Shown one piece after another: positions 1-7,527 of a stretch of 19,468 nt of DNA. Where the stretch lies: assembly GCA_945952355.1 (NCBI GenBank), contig CAMFIW010000008.1, positions 1 through 19,468 of the forward strand, written 5' to 3'. A model generated the notes under the pieces. That model saw only the letters and a program-made list of their open reading frames with translations, had not been told where the DNA came from and searched no databases. This stretch comes from an uncultured Phenylobacterium sp. (GTDB lineage Bacteria > Pseudomonadota > Alphaproteobacteria > Caulobacterales > Caulobacteraceae). How positions within the stretch are numbered: the first letter of the stretch is position 1; each line of letters starts with the position of its first letter. The translations under genes and the position numbers were made by a program.

Positions 1-53
1 GTGACCGAGGGGCGTCGGATGAGCTCCTGGGTCAGCTTGACCGGGTCAATCAA
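1..53 (-). CDS. dapE: DapE, succinyl-diaminopimelate desuccinylase (N-terminal fragment)
   Basis: Only the first 17 codons lie inside the window; the gene continues past base 1. Reading the minus strand from a TTG at 53 gives M-I-D-P-V-K-L-T-Q-E-L-I-R-R-P-S-V-T. This matches the conserved DapE N-terminus, in which a short hydrophobic helix is followed by the LIRRPSVT-type signature. A GAGGA ribosome site sits about 5 nt upstream of the TTG, which supports this unusual start codon. DapE is a zinc amidohydrolase that removes succinate from N-succinyl-LL-diaminopimelate, downstream of DapD, and dapD lies about 950 bp away on the same strand. The identification rests on this short stretch plus the context. 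Confidence 0.8.
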   Translation of the reverse strand, partial: MIDPVKLTQELIRRPSV

Positions 54-110
54 TCTTGTCCTCGCGGGCCGGAAACCTAAGTCTGGCGTGTCCTAGACCG
101 GAACCGTCCC

Positions 111-584
111 ATGCCCAAGATCGATATCGCCGCCGCGCCGACCAAGCACGGGACCGGCTATCCGCCGCCGCATGACGCGCCGTGCCTGGAGCGCAAGCGC
201 TGGCGGCTCGGCGATGCGGCGGGGCTGACCCAGTTCGGCGTCAATCTGCAGCGGCTGGCGCCCGGCGTCTGGTCCAGCCAGCGGCACTGGCATTCGGCCG
301 AGGACGAGTTCGTCTATGTGCTGGAGGGCGAGGTGGTGCTGGTCACCGACGAGGGCGAGCAGGTGATGCGCGCAGGCGACTGCGCAGGCTTTCCCGCCGG
401 TCAGCCCAACGGCCATCACCTGCAGAACCGCTCCGACCGAGAGGCCGTCCTGCTGGAGGTGGGCTCCCGCCGGCTCGACGCGGACACTTGCGAATACCCG
501 GACATCGACATGGCCATGGACGCGGCGGGCGACTTCGTCCACCGCGACGGCACGCCCTACGGGGTGCGCTCGATCAGCCGCTAG
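111..584 (+). CDS. Cupin-domain protein
   Basis: A 157-residue single-domain cupin, probably cytoplasmic (no signal peptide). Cupin motif 1 is visible at about residues 58-73, with metal-ligand candidates H59, H61 and E64/E66 and the closing glycine G73 (RHWHSAEDEF then LEG). Motif 2 is at about 89-106 (GD...FPAG...GHHLQN), with H102 or H103 as the last ligand. Such small cupins bind a divalent metal and may act as isomerases, dioxygenases or sugar/ligand binders; nothing here picks a substrate. It stands alone on the plus strand, divergent from dapE and convergent with the DUF883-like gene three bases after its stop. It therefore interrupts the dap gene group. The ribosome site is weak (GGAA). 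Confidence 0.8.
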   Translation: MPKIDIAAAPTKHGTGYPPPHDAPCLERKRWRLGDAAGLTQFGVNLQRLAPGVWSSQRHWHSAEDEFVYVLEGEVVLVTDEGEQVMRAGDCAGFPAGQPNGHHLQNRSDREAVLLEVGSRRLDADTCEYPDIDMAMDAAGDFVHRDGTPYGVRSISR

Positions 585-587
585 GGC

Positions 588-935
588 TCAGAGCCTGTCC
601 TTCAGATAGATCACCTGGGGCCGGTTGGCGCTGATCAGGTGGCCGAGCACGAAGCCGACGAACAGAGCCGCTCCCAAGGCGGCATAGGGCCGCTCGCGCA
701 CGACCTCGACACCCTGGGCGCTGCGCTTGGCCGCCTCGGCGCGGGCGGTCTTCAGCGCGGCCTTGGCCCTGACCATCGCGGCCTCCGCCCTCACGTCGAA
801 TCTGGCTTTGGCTTCCCGCAGCGCGGCGGCGGTCGCATCGGTAAGCGGGCGCTCACCCGCCTCGACATTGATAGGGTGCGGGCGCGCGGAGGTGTCGGCG
901 ATGGTTTCGGCGGCGTCTTGAATCGTGGCGGGCAT
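588..935 (-). CDS. DUF883/ElaB-YqjD-like tail-anchored membrane protein
   Basis: A 115-residue protein. Residues about 35-75 form an Ala/Lys/Glu/Arg-rich helix suited to a coiled coil. A single membrane segment follows at about 85-103, introduced by the RERPYAALGAALFVGFVLG pattern typical of the DUF883 (ElaB/YqjD) group, and then a short basic tail. In enterobacteria members of this family are inner-membrane proteins that bind ribosomes in stationary phase; that role is only an inference here. A strong AGGAG lies 7 nt before the ATG. It sits 70 bp downstream of dapD on the same strand and could be co-transcribed with it. Confidence 0.75.
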   Translation of the reverse strand: MPATIQDAAETIADTSARPHPINVEAGERPLTDATAAALREAKARFDVRAEAAMVRAKAALKTARAEAAKRSAQGVEVVRERPYAALGAALFVGFVLGHLISANRPQVIYLKDRL

Positions 936-1005
936 GGGACATCTCCTCGGCGGGCGGGATCGCCGGCCGCTAGGATAACCCGGACCTTGGCCTTCAGGTT
1001 GCCGA

Positions 1006-1832
<827 letters not shown>

Positions 1833-1833
<1 letters not shown>

Positions 1834-2495
1834 CAGGCGGCTTCCTTCAGGCGCGCGTGGTTGAGGAACGGCGCGAGCTTATGGGTCTTGTAGTCGACAT
1901 AGTCCGCCTCGGTTCCACGGGCGCGGGGGCCGACCAGGACGGTCGTCATGCCGAGATCCTTGGCGGGCTTCAGGTTCTTCACCGAGTCCTCGAAGAAGGC
2001 GGTGGTGGTCGGATCCATACCGTGGGCGTCGATCATCCGCTGGAAGCCCAGAGGGTCGGGCTTGGGCGCATAGCCGAACGAATGGATGTGGAAGACCTCG
2101 TCGAACAGGTGGGTCAGGCCGAGCCTCGCCATCACCCGCTCGGCGTGGCGGTCGTCGGCATTGGTGAACACGAAGCGGCGGCCAGGCAGCTTGGCCAGCG
2201 CCACCAATAGCTCCGGATCCTCCACCAAGGCCTCCAGCGACAGGTCGTGGTGCAGGGCGAAGAAGTCCGCGGGCTCGACCCCGTGATGGCGGATCAGGCC
2301 TGTGAGCGTCAGACCATGCTCGGCATAGTACTTCTTCTGCAGGACGAAGGCCTCGTCCCGCGGCAGGCCGGTCACCTTCTGCACGAAGTCGGTCATCCTC
2401 GACTCGACTTGGCTCATGAACCCGGACTCCTCAGGATAGAGGGTGTTGTCCAGGTCGAAGAGCCAGGTGTCGACGTATGAGAGGTCGGGGGTCAT
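1833..2495 (-). CDS. HAD-superfamily pyrimidine 5'-nucleotidase
   Basis: A 220-residue HAD hydrolase. Motif I is FDLDNTLY (nucleophile D14, acid/base D16). Motif II is FTNA with T111, motif III is K145 in APKPDP, and motif IV is FFEDSVKNL with D170. The helical cap between about 20 and 100 and the YPEESG after motif I fit the SDT1/pyrimidine 5'-nucleotidase subfamily, which dephosphorylates pyrimidine (or related) nucleoside monophosphates; substrate is inferred from family only. The ATG at 2495 overlaps the argB stop as ATGA, and its own stop overlaps the dapD start as TGATG. It is thus the middle gene of a coupled argB-HAD-dapD operon. A longer open frame reading upstream through argB is an out-of-frame shadow. 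Confidence 0.9.
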
Positions 2496-3409
2496 CGGGT
2501 GATGAGCGTCCCCGACCCGTGCTCGGTGAACAGCTCCACCAGCATGGCGTGGGCCCGGCGGCCGTCGAGGATGACCACGGCCTCGACCCCGGCCTCGACC
2601 GCGGCGATTGCGGTCTCCAGCTTGGGGATCATGCCGCCGGACGCCACGCCTGACGCGATCGCGCCGCGGGCCTCGGCGACGCTCAGCTCGCGGATCAGCT
2701 CGCCGTCGGCGCCCAGCACGCCGGCCACGTCGGTCAGCAGCAGCATACGCTTGGCCTTCAGCGCGCCGGCCAGGGCGCCGGCCACGGTGTCGGCGTTGAT
2801 GTTGTAGGTCTGGCCGTCCTCGGCCACGCCGATCGGGGCGACGACCGGGATGTAGTCGTGCTCGGCCGAGATCAGGCCCTGGATCAGCTGCGGGTCGATC
2901 TTCTTGGGTTCGCCCACATAGCCCAGGTCCACGACCTGCTCGATCTGGCTGTCGGGGTCCTTCTTGGTGCGCGTGGCCTTCTCGACGGTGATCAGCCGCG
3001 CATCCTTGCCCGACAGGCCCACGCCGCGCACGTCGGCCTCGGCGCCGGCGAGGGTGATCCAGTTGGCGATCTCCTTGTTGATGGCGCCCGACAGCACCAT
3101 CTCGGCGACCTCCATGGTGGCCTCGTCGGTCACCCGCAGGCCGTCGACGAAGGTCGACTTCACGCCGGCCTTGTCCAGCATGCGCGAGATCTGCGGCCCG
3201 CCGCCATGCACCACGACCGGGTGCAGGCCGAGCAGCTTCAGCAGCACGGCGTCGGCGGCGAACAGCTTCGCCGTTTCCTCCTGGCCCATGGCGTGGCCGC
3301 CATATTTGATGACCACGGTCTCGCGGTCGTATTGCTGGATGTAGGGCAGGGCCTCGGCGAGCGTCTTCGCGGTCGCCCAGCCCTGTTCCTCGGCTTGCGT
3401 CTCGCTCAC
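2492..3409 (-). CDS. argB: ArgB, acetylglutamate kinase
   Basis: Phosphorylates N-acetyl-L-glutamate, the second step of arginine biosynthesis, in the cytoplasm. With the GTG at 3409 the product is 305 residues. Visible amino-acid-kinase motifs are [10 protein letters not shown] (about 34-42), VVHGGGPQI (66-74), the NINAD substrate region (about 203-207) and GGMIPKL near the C-terminus. The N-terminal helix before the first glycine loop ([14 protein letters not shown]) is the extension found in arginine-inhibited hexameric ArgB enzymes, so feedback inhibition is likely. I prefer GTG 3409 over the in-frame GTG at 3424 because GGAGG lies exactly 8 nt upstream, and because a candidate promoter at 3439-3467 would leave almost no leader for 3424. 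The stop overlaps the next gene by 4 bp. Confidence 0.95.
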   Translation of the reverse strand: MSETQAEEQGWATAKTLAEALPYIQQYDRETVVIKYGGHAMGQEETAKLFAADAVLLKLLGLHPVVVHGGGPQISRMLDKAGVKSTFVDGLRVTDEATMEVAEMVLSGAINKEIANWITLAGAEADVRGVGLSGKDARLITVEKATRTKKDPDSQIEQVVDLGYVGEPKKIDPQLIQGLISAEHDYIPVVAPIGVAEDGQTYNINADTVAGALAGALKAKRMLLLTDVAGVLGADGELIRELSVAEARGAIASGVASGGMIPKLETAIAAVEAGVEAVVILDGRRAHAMLVELFTEHGSGTLITR

Positions 3410-3429
3410 GATCTGCGCCTCCACACGTT

Positions 3430-3441
3430 CGGAGCGCTCCG
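3430..3441. repeat. Perfect 12-bp palindrome before argB
   Basis: CGGAGCGCTCCG is a perfect palindrome. It overlaps the -10/+1 part of the candidate argB promoter and could be an operator or simply a chance GC palindrome. Confidence 0.3.
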
Positions 3442-3467
3442 ATAGCGGACGCTGGCCCCCCTGTCAC
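3439..3467 (-). promoter_or_regulatory. Candidate argB-HAD-dapD promoter
   Basis: On the minus strand GTGACAG is followed after 14 nt by GCTATCGG. This resembles the Caulobacter housekeeping consensus TTGaCgS-N(10-14)-GCtANAWC. The inferred start, near 3432, gives a leader of about 20 nt that holds the GGAGG for the argB GTG at 3409. Confidence 0.4.
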
Positions 3468-3493
3468 CTTCGCGGCTGTCATGTTCGGCCGGG

Positions 3494-3522
3494 CTCGACG
3501 CCAAGCGCGACCGTGCTAGCTT
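3494..3522 (+). promoter_or_regulatory. Candidate amidohydrolase promoter
   Basis: TCGACGC is followed after 13 nt by GCTAGCTT, again close to the Caulobacter housekeeping consensus. It would place the transcription start about 25 nt before the ATG at 3553, with GGGGAG as ribosome site at 3542-3547. It is divergent from the argB promoter within the same 143-bp spacer. Confidence 0.45.
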
Positions 3523-3552
3523 CGCCGCGAATTTTCAGTCCGGGGAGTTTTC

Positions 3553-4827
3553 ATGCGCCTGTCCGTCCTTCTCGCCGCCGCCTCGCTGGCGGCCCTTTGC
3601 GTCACCGCCGCGCAGGCCAAGACCGTGGCCGTCACCGCCGACAAGCTGGTCGACGTCGCCACCGGCAAGGAGGCCGACAAGCCGCTGGTGATCATTACCG
3701 ACGGGCGGATCACCAAGGTGGGCAAGCAGGGCGACGCGGTCCCCGCCGACGCCGAGAAGGTCGACCTGCCGGGCGTGACCCTGCTGCCCGGCCTGATCGA
3801 CATGCACACCCACATCACCTCGTCGCCGCTGTTCAGCGGCTACAACTCGCTGCTGTTCACCGACAGCTTCTGGCCGGTGATCTCGACCCACAACGCCAAG
3901 GTGACCCTGGAGGCCGGCTTCACCACCATCCGCAACGTCGGCTCCGAGAACTATGACGATGTGGGTCTTCGCCAGGGGATCGACGGCGGCTTCGTCGAGG
4001 GGCCGCGGATCGTCACCGCCACCTACGCCATTGGCTCGACGGGGGGGCACTGCGACTCGACCTTTTTCCCGCCCTCGATGAAGCAGAAGGGCCCGGCCGT
4101 GATCGACAGCCCCGACGAGGGCCGGCGCATGGTGCGCGAACTGCACAAGTACGGCGCTCAGGTCATCAAGATCTGCGCCACGGGCGGTGTGTTCAGCCAC
4201 GGCGACAAGCCAGGCGCCCAGCAGCTCACCTTCGAGGAGATCAAGGCCATCGTCGATGAGGCCCATGCCACGGGCTTGAAGGTCGCCGCCCATGCGCACG
4301 GCGCCTCGGGAATCAAGGCCTCGATCCTGGCTGGGGTCGACACCATCGAACATGCCAGCCTGGTGGACGACGAGGGTATCAAGCTCGCCATCCAGAAGGG
4401 CGCCTACTTCGGCATGGACATCTACAACACCGACTACACCCAGGCCGAAGGCAAGAAGAACGGGGTGCTGGAAGAGAACCTGCAGAAGGACCGCGATATC
4501 GGCCTGATCCAGCGCCAGAACTACCAGAAGGCGCTGAAGGCCGGGGTGAAGATGATCTTCTCCTCCGACGCCGGGGTCTATCCGCACGGCGCCAACGCCA
4601 ACCAGCTGGTGACCATGACCCAGTGGGGCGCGACCCCGCTGCAGGCGATCCAGTCGGCGACCATCACCGCCGCCGAAGCCCTGGGCCAGCCGGACGATGT
4701 GGGCCAGGTCAAGGTCGGCGCCTATGGCGACATGGTCGGTGTCGTCGGCGATCCGCTGAAGGACATCACCCTGATGAAGCACCCCGCCTTCGTCATGAAG
4801 GGCGGCGACGTGGTGGTGAAGAAGTAG
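3553..4827 (+). CDS. Secreted metal-dependent amidohydrolase (peptidase/imidazolonepropionase-like)
   Basis: A 424-residue amidohydrolase-superfamily enzyme with a clear signal peptide (MRLSVLLAAA..., AxA cleavage near residue 22), so it should act in the periplasm or at the envelope. The binuclear metal site can be read: H85 and H87 in IDMHTH, the probable carboxylated lysine K206 in VIKICATGG, H247 and H249 in AAHAHG, H267 in IEHAS, and D339 in FSSDAG. This layout fits the Xaa-Pro dipeptidase/imidazolonepropionase-like group. Characterised Caulobacter relatives in that group are carboxypeptidases releasing C-terminal Lys/Arg from short peptides; that specificity is an inference. It is monocistronic, converging on the Crp-family gene across a 31-bp gap that holds a hairpin. 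Confidence 0.9.
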   Translation: MRLSVLLAAASLAALCVTAAQAKTVAVTADKLVDVATGKEADKPLVIITDGRITKVGKQGDAVPADAEKVDLPGVTLLPGLIDMHTHITSSPLFSGYNSLLFTDSFWPVISTHNAKVTLEAGFTTIRNVGSENYDDVGLRQGIDGGFVEGPRIVTATYAIGSTGGHCDSTFFPPSMKQKGPAVIDSPDEGRRMVRELHKYGAQVIKICATGGVFSHGDKPGAQQLTFEEIKAIVDEAHATGLKVAAHAHGASGIKASILAGVDTIEHASLVDDEGIKLAIQKGAYFGMDIYNTDYTQAEGKKNGVLEENLQKDRDIGLIQRQNYQKALKAGVKMIFSSDAGVYPHGANANQLVTMTQWGATPLQAIQSATITAAEALGQPDDVGQVKVGAYGDMVGVVGDPLKDITLMKHPAFVMKGGDVVVKK

Positions 4828-4836
4828 GGCGCTTTT

Positions 4837-4855
4837 GCTCCCCCAACGGGGGAGC
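4837..4855. terminator. Hairpin between convergent genes
   Basis: GCTCCCCC-AAC-GGGGGAGC forms an 8-bp stem with a 3-nt loop between the amidohydrolase stop (4827) and the Crp-family stop (4859). Neither strand has a good U-tract after the stem, so termination is only suggested. The CTCCCC/GGGGAG core resembles other hairpins at 6949 and 15368. Confidence 0.45.
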
Positions 4856-4858
4856 ACC

Positions 4859-5614
4859 TTAAACCTCCACCTCCGGGAGGAGCCGGTGGAAGTGGTTCTC
4901 GACCGCGCCGTAGCACTCGCAGGCGGCGCGCTCGAGGCCCTTGCGGTCGAGGATCTCGACCCGGCCGCGGTGATTGCGGATCAGGCCGCGCGCGGCGAGG
5001 TCGTTGGTCACCGTGCTGACCGTTGTCCGCTGCACGCCCAGCATCTCCGCCAGGCTCTCCTGGGTCAGATGGATCAGGGCCTCGCCGGCCCGGTCGTGCG
5101 CCGCCAGCAGCCAGCGGGCCGCCCGCTCCTCCACCCTGTGCAGGGCGTTGCAGGCCACCGACTGCATCATCTGGGCGAGCAAGGCGTCGGCATAGCGCGA
5201 GAACAGGTCGCCGAAGCGCGGAGAGCCGGTCTTGGCCGCCTCCAGGTGGCTGGTGGGGATGGCCAGGACCTCGCCGCCCACCTGCACCACGGCGCGGCCG
5301 AAGGCGGGCTTGTGGCCCTCGCTGACGATGCCGCCCACCGCGCCCTCGCGCCCGATGGTGGCGGCCTCGACCTCGTGGCCGTCGGCGGTCACCACCAGCA
5401 GCGAGGCCATGGTCCCCTTGCATGGGAAGTAGGTGGTGTCCACCTCGTCGCCCGGCTCGAACAGCACCTTGCCGCGCGGCAGGCTGATCAGTTCCAGGTG
5501 GGGCTCCAGAACCGCGAAGTCTCGGGCCGACAGGGCGCCCAGCAGCCGGTTGGCGCGCCGCGCATCGATCCCCGCGACCGGTTTGCGTTCTGACATCAGC
5601 ACGCCTCTCAGCAT
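4859..5614 (-). CDS. Crp/Fnr-family transcriptional regulator
   Basis: A 251-residue regulator with an N-terminal cyclic-nucleotide-type beta-barrel (about 25-135, including LPRGKVLFEPGDE), a long dimer helix (about 137-172) and a C-terminal winged helix-turn-helix (about 183-212, QESLAEMLGVQRTTVSTV). The N-terminal cysteine cluster of oxygen-sensing FNR is absent. The recognition helix reads V-Q-R-T-T-V-S-T-V and lacks the E..SR of FNR and the RE..R of CRP, so both ligand and DNA site remain unknown. The start at 5614 is chosen because a perfect AGGAGG lies about 8 nt upstream; an in-frame ATG at 5596 also has a fair site (AGAGG). A TTGA-N6-TCAA box lies 57 bp upstream. Confidence 0.88.
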   Translation of the reverse strand: MLRGVLMSERKPVAGIDARRANRLLGALSARDFAVLEPHLELISLPRGKVLFEPGDEVDTTYFPCKGTMASLLVVTADGHEVEAATIGREGAVGGIVSEGHKPAFGRAVVQVGGEVLAIPTSHLEAAKTGSPRFGDLFSRYADALLAQMMQSVACNALHRVEERAARWLLAAHDRAGEALIHLTQESLAEMLGVQRTTVSTVTNDLAARGLIRNHRGRVEILDRKGLERAACECYGAVENHFHRLLPEVEV

Positions 5615-5649
5615 CGCCCCACCCTCCTGTGCCCCGCTTCAACGCACGA

Positions 5650-5663
5650 AGCCGCTTGCGGCT
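5650..5663. repeat. Short inverted repeat in the Crp-gene leader
   Basis: AGCCGC-TT-GCGGCT gives 6-bp arms in the 89-bp gap between the acyl-CoA dehydrogenase stop and the Crp-family start. It could be a leader hairpin or operator; there is no U-tract for a terminator. Confidence 0.3.
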
Positions 5664-5670
5664 CCGCTTG

Positions 5671-5684
5671 TTGAGCTAGTTCAA
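5671..5684. promoter_or_regulatory. FNR/FixK-like box upstream of the Crp-family gene
   Basis: TTGAGCTAGTTCAA carries the TTGA-N6-TCAA half-site spacing of FNR/FixK boxes and is palindromic at 12 of 14 positions. It lies 57-70 bp upstream of the Crp-family ATG and just after the acyl-CoA dehydrogenase stop. That position could regulate the Crp-family gene. Confidence 0.4.
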
Positions 5685-5703
5685 TGAAGTGGGGCGGCCG
5701 AGG

Positions 5704-6846
5704 TCAGATCGAGCGCGCGACGACCTCCTTCATGATCTCGGAGGTGCCGCCATAGATCCGTTGGACACGGGCGTCGCGCCAGAGTCGGGCGATCGGGTAC
5801 TCGTTCATATAGCCCGCGCCGCCGTGAAGCTGCAGGGCCGCGTCGCAGACCTCCCACTGCAGCTCGGTGTGGAACAGCTTGGCGGCCGAGGCTTCGGCGG
5901 CGGTCAGCTCGCCCTTCAGGTGGCGGGCCATGCACCAGTCGAGGTGCGCCCAGCCGGCCTGCAGCTTGGCCTTCAGCCCGCCCAGGGTGAACCGGGTGTT
6001 CTGGAAGTCGAACACGGTCTGCTTGAACGCCTTGCGCTCCTTGGTGAACTTCACAGCCTCGTCGAAGGCGCGCTGGGCGGCGGCCTGGCCGGCGATGGCG
6101 ATCTGCAGCCGCTCCTGCGGCAGCTGGTTCATCAGATAGGCGAAGCCGCGGCCTTCCTCGCCGAGGCAATTGGTGATCGGCACGCGCACGTCCTCGAAGA
6201 ACAGCTCCGAGGTGTCGGCCGAGTTCTGGCCGATCTTGTCGAGGTTGCGCCCGCGCTTGAAGCCCGACCGGTCGGTCTCGACCAGGATCAGCGAAATGCC
6301 CTTCGAGCCGAGGGTCGGGTCGGTCTTGGCGACAACCACCACCACGTCGGCGTTCTGGCCGTTGGTGATGTAGGTCTTGGAGCCGGAGACGATGTAGTGG
6401 TTGCCGTCCCGCTTGGCCGTGGTGCGAACGCCCTGCAGGTCGGAGCCCGCGCCCGGCTCGGTCATGGCGATGGCGGTGATCACTTCGCCCGACACCATGC
6501 CCGGCAGCCAGCGCTGCTTCTGCTCTTCCGAGCCGTAGTTGATGATGTAGTCGACGACGATGTCGGACTGCAGGGTGATGCCGGCCGACGAGCCGGCATA
6601 GTTCAGCTCCTCGCCGATCACCGCGTTGTAGCGATAGTCGAGGCCCAGGCCGCCATATTCGGCCGGCACCTGCGGGCACAGGATCCCCGCCTCGCCGCAG
6701 GCCCGCCAGAAGTCGCGGTCGATGATGCCTTCTTCCTCCCAGCGGTCGAGGTGCGGCGTCAGGTGCTGGGCGTAGAACTTGCGCACCTGGTCGCGGAACA
6801 GGGCGAGGTCCTCGTCATAGACGGCGCGGTTGGCGGTCTCGAGCAT
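5704..6846 (-). CDS. Acyl-CoA dehydrogenase, long-chain (LCAD)-like
   Basis: A 380-residue FAD flavoprotein for the first step of fatty-acyl beta-oxidation. The flavin/substrate signature AMTEPGAGSD is at 127-136, and the C-terminal signature runs from HGGAGYMNEYP (341-351) to RIYGGTSEIMKE (363-374). The usual C-terminal catalytic Glu (xYEGT in MCAD/SCAD) is Gly here. A Glu is present instead at E245 in QLPQERLQIA, the helix-G position that serves as base in LCAD and isovaleryl-CoA dehydrogenase. The chain-length preference is inferred from that and from the IYGGT..IMKE ending. GGGAG lies 9 nt before the ATG. It stands alone between a 254-bp spacer with a repeat element and the Crp-family regulator. 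Confidence 0.93.
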   Translation of the reverse strand: MLETANRAVYDEDLALFRDQVRKFYAQHLTPHLDRWEEEGIIDRDFWRACGEAGILCPQVPAEYGGLGLDYRYNAVIGEELNYAGSSAGITLQSDIVVDYIINYGSEEQKQRWLPGMVSGEVITAIAMTEPGAGSDLQGVRTTAKRDGNHYIVSGSKTYITNGQNADVVVVVAKTDPTLGSKGISLILVETDRSGFKRGRNLDKIGQNSADTSELFFEDVRVPITNCLGEEGRGFAYLMNQLPQERLQIAIAGQAAAQRAFDEAVKFTKERKAFKQTVFDFQNTRFTLGGLKAKLQAGWAHLDWCMARHLKGELTAAEASAAKLFHTELQWEVCDAALQLHGGAGYMNEYPIARLWRDARVQRIYGGTSEIMKEVVARSI

Positions 6847-6948
6847 GCGGCGGGGCTCCCATAGGCGTATGTCGGCGCCGATTTAGGGCCATCACCCAGG
6901 GTCAGGCCAGACCGCCAAGAGCTTGGCGATTGCCGGAGCCACGATTTT

Positions 6949-7081
6949 CCTTCTCCCCTTGCGGGAGAAGGTGACCTGCGAAGGCAGGCCGGATGAGGGG
7001 ACTGCGGCCTCTGCGGAAACGCTGCGCGGCCCGTCACCCGACCCCGCTCCGCGGGGCCACCCTCTCGCGCGAGGGGAGAGG
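6949..7081. repeat. Composite inverted repeat (two 52-nt palindromic units head to head)
   Basis: The left unit (6949-7000) has two hairpins and a tail: CCTTCTCCC/GGGAGAAGG with a 5-nt loop, CCTGC-GAAG-GCAGG, then CCGGATGAGGGG. The right unit (7081 back to 7030) repeats the same plan on the other strand: CCTCTCCCC..., a CCCCGC/GCGGGG hairpin, then TCGGGTGACGGG. A 29-bp spacer separates them. The architecture resembles paired REP-type elements. It fills the gap between the GNAT stop (7101) and the acyl-CoA dehydrogenase leader and may terminate the rpmH-to-GNAT transcript. No ORF is credible inside it. Confidence 0.7.
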
Positions 7082-7100
7082 AGAAGAATGCCCAGAGCGG

Positions 7101-7517
7101 CTAGAGATCGAAGGCGTACATCACCACCGTTTCGACCTCGGCATGGGCGGCGTAGAGGTTCCTCGCCGGTCCATTGTCGGGTTCGGTGGCGACCCAGGCT
7201 TCGTCGCAGCCCAGTTCGCGGCCGAGGTCGAGCAGGGCTTCGATGAGACGCCGGGCGATGCCCTGGTTGTTGATGATACGGCGACCACCGAGATTGTCGA
7301 TGTAGAGCTCGGTGGCCTGGTCAGGATGGCGGTGCACGACGCCGGCGATCTGGCCCACCACCTCGCCGCCGGCGAGCGCGACGAACATCAGGTGACCGGG
7401 CTCGGCCAGATAGGCCGCCAGCCGCTCGGGGACGATCGCCTCGTCGAACACGTCCTCGGCCACCCGGTCGAGCAGGGCGGCGTTGGCGGGGGCGAGGCGG
7501 ACGATCTCTGCGGTCAT
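7101..7517 (-). CDS. GNAT N-acetyltransferase, AAC(3)-I-like
   Basis: A 138-residue single-domain GNAT protein that should use acetyl-CoA. Beta4 and the acetyl-CoA loop are visible as ELYIDNLGG (70-78) and NNQGIARRLIEALLDLG (83-99). The first arginine/glutamine of the usual R/QxxGxG/A loop is Asn here. The ending (NLYAAHAEVETVVMYAFDL) recalls the gentamicin 3-N-acetyltransferase AAC(3)-I branch. Many chromosomal members have unknown small-molecule or protein substrates, so resistance is not implied. It begins 10 bp after the engB stop with a weak ribosome site and is probably the last gene of the rpmH operon. Confidence 0.82.
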   Translation of the reverse strand: MTAEIVRLAPANAALLDRVAEDVFDEAIVPERLAAYLAEPGHLMFVALAGGEVVGQIAGVVHRHPDQATELYIDNLGGRRIINNQGIARRLIEALLDLGRELGCDEAWVATEPDNGPARNLYAAHAEVETVVMYAFDL

Positions 7518-7527
7518 GCCCGCAGAT

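Noticed and set aside
2496..3482. Upstream extension of the HAD nucleotidase frame through argB
   Set aside because: The extension is an Arg/Gly-rich out-of-frame reading of argB. The HAD protein begins at the ATG overlapping the argB stop.
6847..7100. Small RNA gene or CRISPR-like array in the GNAT/acyl-CoA dehydrogenase spacer
   Set aside because: Only two inverted units with one spacer are present. There is no regular direct repeat, and no promoter plus terminator pair defines an sRNA.
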